Origin: Undaria pinnatifida
Taxonomy: Eukaryota > Sar > Phaeophyceae > Laminariales > Alariaceae
Direction: 5' to 3'
NCBI GenBank assembly: GCA_012845835.1
Contig: JABAKD010000002.1
Span: forward strand, 682,001-746,000
DNA: 64,000 bases
Shown piece after piece: positions 9,849 to 19,664 of the stretch (positions are counted from its first letter, which is position 1; every line of letters begins with the position of its first letter). Below the pieces are notes generated by a model, which was not told where the DNA came from, made no database searches, and saw nothing but the letters and a program-made list of their open reading frames with translations. The translations under genes were made by a program, and so were the position numbers.

Positions 9849-10989
9849 CGTCGATACAGATTTTTCCTCCGCCCCCTTCTGCGAGCTCGGTCATGTGCTT
9901 CGGGATGTGTTGTCACGGGTGTTTCTTTTGCGGCAGATGCACGGTCCCACAGCTAGAGTGGTCCCTTGCCCCGTTGACGTGAAATACGCCTTTCATCAAG
10001 TTGACCCGGTAGGGGCGCCGGTGTTTGGGTATGCGATGGGCCGATACGTAGTTGTGTATCATCGCTTGCAATTCGGGTGGCGTAGAAGCCCCGGGTTCTG
10101 GGGGCTGATGGCTTCTGCGCTGGACCATGCCCACACCCACTCTACGTTTCAAGATGCGGCCGTTTCCCCACAAGGGGCGGCCGCCGTCGAACACGTGCGT
10201 CTTGCCCCGCCGCGCGGGGGTTCGGTTAGGTCCCTCCCTCGCGTTTGTCGAACCGTTTCCGGTAGCGGCGGCTACGCCGGGAGTCGCTTTTTCGTGCGGT
10301 ACTACATAGACGACGGCATTCGTGTCGAGGTTCAGTGGTGGCCGCACGGTCATCGCTGTATGTGGGCTGTGCAGTTGTTGGCGTCGGACCACTTTCGCTT
10401 GTTGGGCGCACGTGGCGGGTCTGACCCTCCTCTTTTGTCCGCCAGCAAAATCACTAACTGGGACACGTGTCTCAAAGTGCTGGGCTGGTTAGTGGACACA
10501 GAGGAGCTTACGGTGACGTCGCCGCCACATAAGCGCCTCAAGTTGCGATTGCTTTTAGCGGAGTGGCCCCCGGCTCGCATCTTTGATTCAGCGAAGCAGG
10601 TGTCGCAGCTGGCGGGTTTCCTCATGCGCATTTCTTTTGCCGTTGGTCCAGGGTCTTTTTTCGTGCATCGTTTGTTGGCTCAGGTTGGGATGCCGCTCAT
10701 CGCAGCCGGTGATCACCTCGCTGGCCGAATGGCCAATCCGGGGCAGGGTGTTGCCCTTGGGCCCGAGTTCCATGCGGATCTCGAGTTCTGGCGGTGGTTT
10801 GTTGACAAAGGTGTTGGCGCGCGCGGCAGGGTGTTGTCGGCGGCGATGTATCATTTGCTGGAGCGCCCTGCACAACGTACGTTGTTCTCAGACGCGTCAA
10901 AAACCGCCGTCGGGGGATACTTTCTCGAAACTGGTGTTTACTGGCATTATGATCTCACAGCCCAGGAACAGTCACGGTTTTGCGGCTAG
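9760..10989 (+). CDS. Reverse transcriptase with start of RNase H (DIRS/Ngaro-like)
   Basis: A 409-codon frame; the first ~30 residues to 9850 are probably out of frame with the true protein. Visible RT motifs are VDVKYAFHQV (first catalytic Asp), LQFGWRRSPGFWGL, and FFVRYYIDDG (YIDD box, two catalytic Asp). RNase H begins with LFSDASKTAVGGYF. The order and the FGW..SPGF block fit the RT-RNase H of tyrosine-recombinase retrotransposons common in stramenopiles; this is known family context plus my inference. The frame stops at 10989 (TAG) inside RNase H. No tyrosine recombinase or methyltransferase follows, so the element could not integrate on its own. Confidence 0.75.
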   Translation: MFRRRPSYLSLSFASFTISRVRAGGHSSVNVDTDFSSAPFCELGHVLRDVLSRVFLLRQMHGPTARVVPCPVDVKYAFHQVDPVGAPVFGYAMGRYVVVYHRLQFGWRRSPGFWGLMASALDHAHTHSTFQDAAVSPQGAAAVEHVRLAPPRGGSVRSLPRVCRTVSGSGGYAGSRFFVRYYIDDGIRVEVQWWPHGHRCMWAVQLLASDHFRLLGARGGSDPPLLSASKITNWDTCLKVLGWLVDTEELTVTSPPHKRLKLRLLLAEWPPARIFDSAKQVSQLAGFLMRISFAVGPGSFFVHRLLAQVGMPLIAAGDHLAGRMANPGQGVALGPEFHADLEFWRWFVDKGVGARGRVLSAAMYHLLERPAQRTLFSDASKTAVGGYFLETGVYWHYDLTAQEQSRFCG

Positions 10990-11007
10990 AGTAAGCCCAT
11001 CCGGGGC

Positions 11008-11485
11008 GTGGATGACTTATCTATCAACGTGCTTGAGCATTTGGTCATGGTTGTGTCGGCGTTTGTCTTAGTGTCTTCGTGTGCCGATCGACCGTCAGCG
11101 ACGAGGGATTGTGTTTTGTTGCGAGGAGACAACGAGGCCGCCGTGCATTGGGTGCGGCGGTGTCGGGGGGGTCTGGAACCGGGAACCGCGTTCTGGTGCC
11201 CTCATGCGTCTCCTCGGCGTTCTCGAAGTGTCATCTAGATGGCACTTCGAGGCGACGCATGTGCGTGGTATCCACAACGCTGCCGCCGACGGTATCTCTC
11301 GCTGGGATCGCGGCTCCGTTGTTGATAATTTGTGTGCCGTTCGTCCCAACATCTCGTGGCAAGCTCGGGAAGTGGGGACCATCGGCATTCCGCTCTGTAC
11401 ATCGGTGTTAGCCTCGGACTCATGCGACACGCCGTTGGGTCCTCGACTGAACGAGCTTATTTGGGGCATTTTGGCGCATGAGTAG
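11008..11485 (+). pseudogene. Continuation of the DIRS-like RNase H, two frameshifted pieces
   Basis: The frame at 11008-11238 carries INVLEHLVMVVSAFVL and then LLRGDNEAAVHWV, the third acidic region of RNase H. The other frame (11081-11485) carries HFEATHVRGIHNAAADGISRW, the His-containing C-terminal motif. Together with LFSDAS at the end of the preceding frame, these complete an RNase H broken by at least two shifts. Only about 300 bp of related sequence follows, and no integrase or recombinase. Confidence 0.7.
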
Positions 11486-11579
11486 ACTTTCGGGTACGTT
11501 CTGGTGTTCCCGTCTTTCTTGATCGCGGCATTGACGGTATGACCAACGTGTGGCATTTGTTTGAATACGTAGCGCACGC

Positions 11580-11935
11580 GCAACTGCTCTCGCCTCTTCC
11601 TGTATCTGGCTGCCATAGAGCTTGTCGATGGTCTTGCTCTCTGTTGCTGCTGGTGTACGTTCGGGTTCCGTCACTGGCGTGTGTGGTCTCGGGTAGGCGA
11701 TGGGGAAACGTCGCTCCTCAAGCTACCCCGGAAAACTGCGTCTTGAATTAGCCCGGTCCAGCGCAATTCCCTCCCCGAGCACGGTTCTCAATGAACACTT
11801 CACTGTGTGATGGGATCACCTATACTCGGGGTCTGTTTGCTCGCGCGGGGACCGCATGCGAGGCCTTGGATGCGCGGTGCGAGCGGATAAAAGAGAAATC
11901 CAAGGTGTTGACCACGAAGTACAATTATTCAATGT
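11580..11935 (+). repeat. 3' region of the DIRS-like element: blocks A and B
   Basis: Block A (about 11580-11795) is shared with 60760-60985, including 'ctgctctctgttgctgct' and 'cctccccgagcacggt'. Block B (about 11800-11925) is shared with 44412-44530, including 'tgtgatggga', 'cttgctcgcg' and 'gcggataaaa'. Each block also occurs without the other elsewhere in the window. That suggests A is a 3' internal part and B a terminal repeat. The 'ggataaaa' in B could be a core promoter or cleavage signal; this is not proven. Confidence 0.65.
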
Positions 11936-13407
11936 GGTAGTATCACATCACAACAAAGACATTAGAGACAAGATAGACCAGAAAACAACAACTCAGACAT
12001 GCACTGCAATATGACTGAGCCTGATGGGGCTCAACTCGAACATATCGGCGATTGCGACCGCCAATCAAATCAATAGTTGTACTTTACCATCTCCGTATAT
12101 TCTATGCAGTCAAACACATCATCAGACATTGGTATGAACAATCAGTGAATTCCACAAAGAAAGGAGAACAGCAATTCAGGAGATACAGTCGTGAGCTGGT
12201 TTCAAGACCGGCGGTTTCGTTCATGCCACGGGAGATCGCACAGGAATGTCGTGAATAGGAGCTCGTATGGAGGCATTTTGCGTACATATAAAACCACTTG
12301 AAAATAGAGTATGGCATCTGCAAACGAGATCCTTATTTCGCTGCTATAGAAAAATTCAGATCTCAGAGCTGTTCAGGTGTTTGTATCCCTTTTATGGACT
12401 CCATAACATCTTAACCCTGATTTAGTTTTTCTCCAAAGACCCACTAAAGACAACAACAAGAGTTATATCATCTGCTTGGCGAGCAGCAAGCTTTTTGTGC
12501 AAACAGTTTTTTCATCGGTGATGTGTACCCATTGTGTTAGACTCCCGCGCTTGAATTGAAATATTTCACGATTTCGGGAGCTTTTGGTGTTGCTGACTGG
12601 CATGTTCAAATCACGAAAACATATCGTCAGTCGCTTCTGGCTGCCTACGACTACTGTCTGTTCCACCTGACGTCGCCAAACACCCCACCAGAAGCCTCCC
12701 TCAGTTTCGCGGGCAGTGGTTGCTTGTGAGGAGCTATAGCTGCCAGCTAGTGAGGTGCATACGTTCAGTTGGGGATCGTTTTTCTTCTCGTTTTGTGCAC
12801 CCCAAATTTTGATCACTGCAGCGCCTCAAAGTCGAGGTATGGACCTATCTTGAAAACCAGAGGGAGACCGATCGGAAGAGACTCACAACATCTGCGGGTG
12901 AATCATGCTTGTCCCTGGTGTTTGCTAACCCTAAGTCACGTACCAGCCCAAGTTATAAACGCAGCGTGTTGACCTAGCCATGTTTTTTAATGTTCCAATT
13001 AAACATCCGGAATAGAGCTACCAGAAAACCAGGGACCAGGAGCCCCCGTGGCCTTAAAGGAAAGGCGGGAAGGTTACCGTAGAATGATTCTATATTTTCG
13101 TAGTGTGTCAGCCTGACCGCTTCCGGCTGGTGGCAGCTATTCTAAACTAGTGCCGAAAAAAACGAATGACTTCCGTTGCGGGAACAGGAAACAGGAAAAA
13201 TTACTGATGATGTTCATATTATTATACGACAGTAGACCCGTGCCACGATGTCTGATACTATCATTGTATCGTACCAGTAAATCAGGTCATAGGGGCACAA
13301 TAGCACGCTGGCTACAAAACAGTTCGTTTTGTGACTGGGCTTTTCAATTTGACAACCAACTACCCAACATCACTGAAATATTATACCTGGTACATGTTTT
13401 GACCAGC
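11936..13407. other. Unassigned stretch
   Basis: There is no convincing gene. A short piece at 12190-12225 resembles 27071-27110 ('gagctggtttcaa' followed by 'gcg..ttcgttca'), hinting at an old dispersed repeat. No splice-bounded LRR exon was found. Confidence 0.35.
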
Positions 13408-13666
13408 GCTACGGTAGGGCGTTACCCCCTTTTTTCGCCACGGGACTTGAGCCACTCACACGAGTGACTCTGTACCTCACTGACGAAACGACTTTACACG
13501 ATATGCTTGGCGCAGCGTGGCTAACTATTGCATTGCGGATCCATGCCTTCAAACGAAAGTAGCAGCACACCTCAAGACCGCAAAGGAACTGGGGGTCACT
13601 CGCGCGAGTGACTCCGGGCCACTGCAGAAGAAAGTCCCAAAACAACATACCCCCCCTATAGTAGCA
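13408..13666 (+). mobile_element. MITE, copy 1 (about 259 bp)
   Basis: Left end GCTACGGTAGGGCGTTAC and right end (reverse complement) TGCTACTATAGGGGGGTA are imperfect terminal inverted repeats. The interior shares most of its length with 22515-22798 and, in reverse, 31991-32247. Each copy has two short palindromic blocks of the type ACTCGCGCGAGTGACTC, at about 13446 and 13597 here. No coding capacity, as expected for a non-autonomous DNA transposon. Confidence 0.72.
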
Positions 13667-13826
13667 TTCGTATTTTACAATTTTTATTATTATTTGATGC
13701 ATGCCTAGGCCATGATAATGGCAGTGTCGATCGGGCTGCACTTAAGTGATTTATCATACTTCAATTTGTGACTATATAGTCTATAGGATAGAGCTCCTCT
13801 AGTGAGGACCCTCATATTCATCAGAA
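13667..13826. other. AT-rich unassigned gap
   Basis: Nothing recognisable. Confidence 0.3.
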
Positions 13827-14480
13827 GTGAACCCCTGTACCGTAGCATCGGTCGCTGCACCATCGTCACAGCCTGCTTTACTGTTCCAATTCGCCTCGGT
13901 GATTACTCGCTTACAGTGCCCCGACATCAAGAACTACGACAAAGACAGCTTCCACTATCGAGACCTATTCGGTGACATCGACGACCCGGAGTCGGAGTGC
14001 GGCTCGTCGAGTGACCTCTGCACCTGGTTCGAAGGCTCGGTCACCATCGGCAGCGCAGACTTCAGACCCGATCGTGGGCGAGACTTCCGACATTTGCGTC
14101 TTTTGAATTTACGCCAAAGTATTGGAACGGGTCTAAAGAAATGCTGTTCTGCGGGATGAAAGGACCAGGGTCGAGTTTAAGTTCCCTGAAGACGAAACCT
14201 CACACAGCAGTTGGGAGCACGCGTGCAAACTAGCGGGCGGTTCGGTGCATAATTCACGCGCATGTGTTGAGCCATGGATGTTGAAGCATAACAGATGCGG
14301 CAAAAAGTGGCGTGGTATGGACGATGTAAGCCTGTATCCACGGGAAAACGAAGGCGGGCCGAAGGTTTCGACCGAGCTAACCTACCTTTGCTTGAAGCCT
14401 GCCACTAACCTGAAACTTGGGAAGGGTGTATTTTATTGGAGGACTATTGCTTCGATAGGGATAGCTCCTTTTATTTTATC
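13827..14480 (+). pseudogene. Coding-like stretch of unknown identity, frameshifted
   Basis: I do not recognise it. From about 13905 to 14090 one frame reads with ordered, GC-ending codons (CPDIKNYDKDSFHYRDLF, then many Asp/Glu/Ser). About 14090-14155 looks best in a second frame (FEFTPKYWNGSKEMLFCGM), and 14173-14460 in a third (EFKFPEDETSHSSWEHACKL). The mixed, low-repetition composition and the handover between frames look more like a decayed gene than random open frames. A pyrimidine tract with CAG precedes 13871, so it may be a former exon. It lies between the DIRS-like element and the right LRR arm. Confidence 0.35.
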
Positions 14481-14606
14481 AAAATCATTCGTTTCCTCTT
14501 TTAATTTTACGAAGTTCCCTGGCCCAGGAACTACTGTACCGAATGTTGTGAGAGTACCCGCTGCGCTATGCACCGTTTATAGTTGTATTAGTTAGGGCAT
14601 GGACTC

Positions 14607-14634
14607 GTTCGTCGAGTCGAACGTTTTTTTTTGC
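14607..14634 (+). other. Short stem-loop followed by T run
   Basis: CGTTCG and CGAACG can pair across a 6-base loop and are followed at once by a run of T. This resembles a Pol III-type stop, but no Pol III gene is visible upstream. Confidence 0.3.
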
Positions 14635-14747
14635 TTGAAAGTCGGCGTGCTACGGTGGGGAATACACGCGTTCTATTATAGAGGCATCACTTGTTCGCTG
14701 AAACCGTTCACTAGATGACGGGCTCCCATCTTAACCAAAAGTCGTGG

Positions 14748-14860
14748 GGGATTTAATCTTGTTTTTGGCACCTATACTTTTTTTGGTGTGCCTAGGCCCA
14801 TCGTCGGAGATGTATTATGGTTTTTGGCACGGCTTCTCTTTTTGATGTGCCTAGACTTGG
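14748..14860 (+). repeat. Two tandem ~60-bp units with internal inverted repeat
   Basis: The block 'gtttttggcac...tttttggtgtgcctag' occurs twice. Within each unit GGCAC can pair with GTGCC. Confidence 0.5.
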
Positions 14861-14941
14861 GTAGGGTGGACTGTAACTGGACCAAGTCCGGCGGAAGGAT
14901 CGGGGCGGTTGTTAGAGGGTGAGCTTGCGACAAGTCCAACA

Positions 14942-14969
14942 CTACCCGCAATGACGGCGTTGCGGGTAG
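14942..14969 (+). other. Perfect 10-bp hairpin
   Basis: CTACCCGCAA pairs exactly with TTGCGGGTAG across an 8-base loop. No function is suggested by its neighbours. Confidence 0.55.
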
Positions 14970-17719
14970 GGTATTTTCACCGCATCTGATCCCCAGGGTT
15001 CATGTCGGATGAACATTCTCACGCATCCATCCGTATACACCGGGAGCTTGCGCTGCTGGAGTAGACACGGGGACCGCCGGTAAGGACAGCTCGGGCAGTC
15101 GCTACCACGGGAACTGAAGGACACATACGCCGTGTAGCGCTGGATTGCGAACACGCTTGAATTAAATTGACACACGACGTGTATGAAAATACATGGAAGT
15201 GTGGTGAGGTTACGCTTTACATTTCCCCATCCGCCAGAGGATGAAAAAAAAAAGAAGTTATGTGGCCACATCGAGCTCGACTGAGCGCAACACGGAGCTG
15301 ACCAAGGAGTCAAGAATGCTGCTCGTGCAGTCCAATCTCGGGCAGCTCAAGCTTGATCTTGTTTGTGGCTTGGTGGTGTACAAAGGAACGCCTTCAGAGA
15401 GTGTATTGTGCCAGCTAAACTGACACCCCTGACGTTATGACTCAGACACGAGACTTGCGTCGAAAGGGATTAAGCAATCTGTTAATCGTACTCGAACCAA
15501 TCGAGAGGCAGGCGATCCTGCGTAAATAATATATCACTACTACCCGCGCCTGAGACATTCGCGGGGTTAGGCTGACCGCGTGTACGCCAGGACGTCTGAT
15601 ATAATTGGCATCAAGTATAGGGGGGGCGCACACTAAAGCTTTTTATGTTCTATGGGACTCAGGTGGAGTGGCGGTGGTGTTGTCTTTCCACTTTCTGAGG
15701 TAGTGTCTGGTGTAGGTCGATAGTTGCCTTTTGACATGTCGTAGCAAAAATTCTTGTCGGATACCCCCTTGCTGCGCAGTAGACATAGATGTTCGGTTAT
15801 GCAAGCTGAAGCATTCCACTGGTACCTGCGGAATCATCTATCGATTACGATCGTCCTTAGTTTCGGCCGATGGGGCCAACGGCGGCACCGCAAGCTAAGA
15901 GTTATTCGGATCTTTGAAGCAGAGTTCCAGCTCATTGATTGCACGTTTTCGCTGACATTGCTGTGCAATACAAGTTGGCATCGGAGATGTATTTCAACGT
16001 GTTGCGACGAGCTTCTCAGAGGTATGAGCAATGTTTACCGTCCTCCATAAGGACATGGTCAGCAGGTCATCTCATGCATGGCAGTTTGGCAACGACACTG
16101 CGCGGTCGTTGTAGTCGGAAAAGTGTATCTCGTTTTGTCGCACACGCGTTTTAGCCGTTGAGGGCATTAAACTTGTCTTTGGACAGTAAATATGGCAAAA
16201 GGTCCCGTGCGCTGAGAAAACGCGGTTGGCTATGAGCCATAAATGTGCGAGCTCACTTGTTACAAGTTAGCCAATATGTTACTCCTTCTCCTCTGGGTTT
16301 CATCACATAACAGGGTATCGACCTGCCCCCTCCTGTAGGATCGAAACATCCATCACATACTAAATACATTGAGGTCACTCCAACGTATTTAAAAAAAATG
16401 TAAAGTCCAAGCCGAACCAATGCCCTTCTTGCATCTGTGATGACTCTGCCTGTGGAGTTGGTACCCCTAAAATAACACGTACCCCAGTCTAAGTACCTAA
16501 CGCTGGTCCATCTTGTTAATAGCGAAGCTCTTGATTCTGCGGAAACTCACAGACCCCGCCCTAACTATGCATTGCAGAAATAGCGGTCCTTCACATGGGT
16601 TCGAACTCTGATATCATGCTATGATACACGTAACGCAATCCAAAAAAGTAACACATCTCGTCGTCACGTAAGACGCGGCCTGGTCGCTTTCGATCTCATT
16701 TCAGAATCTGGCACGGCCGTCTCGAGCCAAGAGCACCACGAAGCTAACTCGCGGAAAATGTCAAGGTCGTCCGAGCATGGACGAGCTCCAGATTAACCCT
16801 GTCACCTGCGCGGATCGGAGTGGTAGGGATGTGGCCGAGGGCGTTGCACGCAACAAACAAATACTTTCATCCAGCGTTTACAGGTTTGATGTGGTGCTTG
16901 GGTGATATCAAGATGTGACTGTCCGTTCGTTATTTGATCTACAATTCATCGCTTGAGAATAGAGCGCGCTATTGAGCCATACTGCAACGCACAGTGCGTA
17001 CTCAGGAAGGTTGCCGCCGAATGAAAAGCTGCTGAAGCTATGGAGTGCATTCGCATGCCCCCCCTCACGCGCGTGGGCCTTGATAAAGACTTTCACGAAA
17101 TATCATTAACAGTAATCAGCTTGCGATGTTTTTGAGAGATGCTCCCACTCGTTTTAAGAGCAGCCATTTGCACACAGACACGAAAATGTTCCACTTACCT
17201 AGTGGATGCACTCGCCCGCAGCCACATCATCCAAGTGTTTCGGCCATTTGCTGCGTGGGACATGCGGACAAATCAAAGAGGCAAACTTATAATTACGCAG
17301 ATGCTTTCGTAGTAGGTATGCCCATGCAGCGACGTGAAAAACATGGTAAACCATGGTCCAGGTCATACTGGGAACAAGGAACCACATTGAACACAATATT
17401 CCAGAGGAAAACGGAGAAGACGGGCAGAGAGATGTTCGATTTAGCATGCTCGGGCAGTTTATTAGGACCATGCCCCAGGCGTGATTGACTGCTGTTCCAT
17501 AGATTTTTATGTTAGACTCATGGCTCTGGGTACTATATTTTTAATGATGTTCCAGGTAGATGACGGCATCATCGGCAATGTTTACGTACCTGTTCAGGGC
17601 CGGCCAAGCGTAGAATGCAATTTCACATTCACGGGTATTTAAAAAGATGTTTAGCCCTAAACGAAGAGGAGCCTAAATTAGACGCAGACGACAATGAGCC
17701 TCGAGCGCTGTAGCACGCG
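14970..17719. other. Unassigned 2.7-kb stretch
   Basis: Several open frames of 60-120 codons occur on both strands (for example 17126-17488 plus and 14942-15313 minus), but none shows a domain, codon bias or splice context that I can defend. No repeat shared with the rest of the window was noticed. Confidence 0.35.
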
Positions 17720-18259
17720 ATGTGTGTCTCACATGTCCTTCTCGCTCGTGTGGGCATCGAGCTCGTACTTGCACAGCAGGCCAATGTTGCCGGACAGGTC
17801 TCTGCATGAGCGCGAACGATAGTAGTATTAAGCGCGGCGCATTTTACTTCGTACGTATGGACACGAAAAATCGCATTTCTCGTGCAATCACAATTGGAGT
17901 AGCTGAGACATATTGTCAACGGATTCAATCCATACGTGCATCCACCCATCGTATTTTACACATATTAATAGTTGCACTTGTACATTGTGCCTAGGCGGAT
18001 GAACGAATGGAGCTTTCCCTGGGGTTTAAGGCACATACTTAGGGGATGCACAGGAGGCATACATTTAACCCGGTCATTCAAACCCTGCATGAATAGCATG
18101 CATGCGTCTATCTATAGCGGCCATAAGTTTCTCCACTATCGGCTTACCATGAAATTGAAAGCTTCACATGCAATTGCTACGGCCTCCGGGCCCCCTACGT
18201 GAGATGCACTCAATCCTAGCGATATGAGCTCAAGACGTAAAACACTTGAGGGTACTCAC

Positions 18260-18331
18260 AGTTCAGTGAGCGCTGGAAGGTCCGTGAACACGTTCTCAGG
18301 CAGTTCGACGAGCTCATTGTTCGAGAAATTT
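18260..18331 (-). CDS. Single-LRR exon, 72 nt, phase 2 (right copy)
   Basis: On the minus strand the exon follows acceptor GATGCCAG and ends at donor GTGAGTAC (first base 18259). It is exactly 72 nt, phase 2 on both sides. It reads NNELVELPENVFTDLPALT, a consensus LRR with Asn in the PENVF turn. No stop and good splice signals suggest it is usable. Next exon upstream in gene order: 19524-19595, about 1.2 kb away. The most 3' LRR exon of the array that I can see; no C-terminal domain (GTPase, TPR or other) was found downstream, where the arm ends at 17720. Confidence 0.8.
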
Positions 18332-19523
18332 CTGGCATCAGGGAGGGGGGAGGGCAGTGAAAAACACGACACGCGAGGCATGACTGCGTGCGCGAAGAAG
18401 ACGTGACAGGCGGAACCTTCACGGCTGATGCCCTCGAAACGTGCTCCTCTCTTTTGGCGCATCACTCTGTGACCTGCATGATAAGCCAGCAAACAAAGGT
18501 TTTGCACTGCAACCGGGTGGCTTAGTTAACGCCAGCGACACAACGTACACGACTACTCAGTTGTATGTGCATCATCAGCTGTCCCGTCATACCCTGAAAT
18601 GCACCCACATAGTTTGAAGCCGCGATGTGTTGGTGAACAGTTCCTCGGGTAACGTCCTCAGGAGGTTCCCCCTCATACTCCTGGCAGAACGAGAGGGAAG
18701 AAGAGACCGCCAAAAGGGATTTTGTGCCCATGTGTTGAATATTCTTTTCCAAGATAGATGTGCAATCGCGGCTACGGTTTAACAGACTTGGGTTCGACAG
18801 TGAAGCACGGGACTAGGATAGATCTACATAGTAATAGCTTGGCTCATATCTGGTACGATATAGAGCTTTGAAGCTTTTCTGGACAAGTGTTTTAGGGTGA
18901 AAAGAAAGAAATGCTCTCAACAATAGCGCGAATCGTTACTAAGTAGAGCGGCCATCCTCGCACTGCTTAAGGGGCAGTTATGAAGGTCGTTCGCGTGAAG
19001 TTTCGGCATACTCGATCTCCACGCATAGCTTCTCGGATATTCCAAAGCAAGTCGGGTGATGGAAAAAAATAACGATGACAATTAACTACGTTCCCACACG
19101 TGGCAGATTATGCACACTATGATAGCACACAAGCTGCGGCAAAAGGTGCACCCATTTTTTTCCAAGGCCGCTGAAACGAGGAGCTCTACACCCAACTAAA
19201 ACACATAGACGTTACATTTCGAGAAAAACAACCGTGCAACCTGGTAGGTATACTAAACAATAATCATTTTGCCCAACAAGAATGGGCTTTCTCAAGGACT
19301 CCTGTGACTCAGAAAATGTCATTTTTGACATAATAAAGGTGCCACCTTTATCGTGGCACTTGTTAGACCTATTATTAGCTTATTATACATATTATACTTA
19401 TTATACTTATTATACTTCCTATACTTCTTATGCTTATTGTAGGCTTCCGGGAAAATGTCGGAAAACGTCCCGTGGACCCGGCAAAAAATACCACCAACCA
19501 TCAGCCAACGTAATCTCACTCAC

Positions 19524-19595
19524 ACAGTCTTCAACGTCGTGAGATCCGCAAACAGACCCGCGGGTAGTTTGGTGAGACTCCGCCTAGGGGCGTCG
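19524..19595 (-). CDS. LRR exon, 72 nt, acceptor not consensus
   Basis: Reads RRSLTKLPAGLFADLTTLKT, a clear LRR core, then donor GTGAGTGAG. Counting 72 nt back from the donor gives the same phase as the other exons, but no AG lies directly upstream; the nearest is three bases away inside 'atccgag'. The inverted copy at 3712-3781 is missing two bases. It may be spliced with a slightly different start or be decaying. Confidence 0.65.
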
Positions 19596-19664
19596 TCCTC
19601 GGATCCCGGCATGTTCGACTGATTCATGGAGCTCAAGAAGTAGTGTGAAGGCAAACAGCAAACG

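Larger units (their letters stand above)
17720..19664 (-). repeat. Right arm of LRR-locus inverted duplication
   Basis: Reverse complement of 3637-6400 without the non-LTR insert. Both arms contain two LRR exons, the intervening intron and flanking intron sequence. This arm is continuous in orientation with the other minus-strand LRR exons at 23-30 kb, so it is probably the parent and the 3.6-6.4 kb arm the derived copy. A TATTATACT-type AT-rich run at 19375-19440 corresponds to 4700-4760. Confidence 0.87.

Noticed and set aside
16560-16640. tRNA-like B box (GGTTCGAACTC)
   Set aside because: No matching A box, acceptor stem or cloverleaf at the right spacing.
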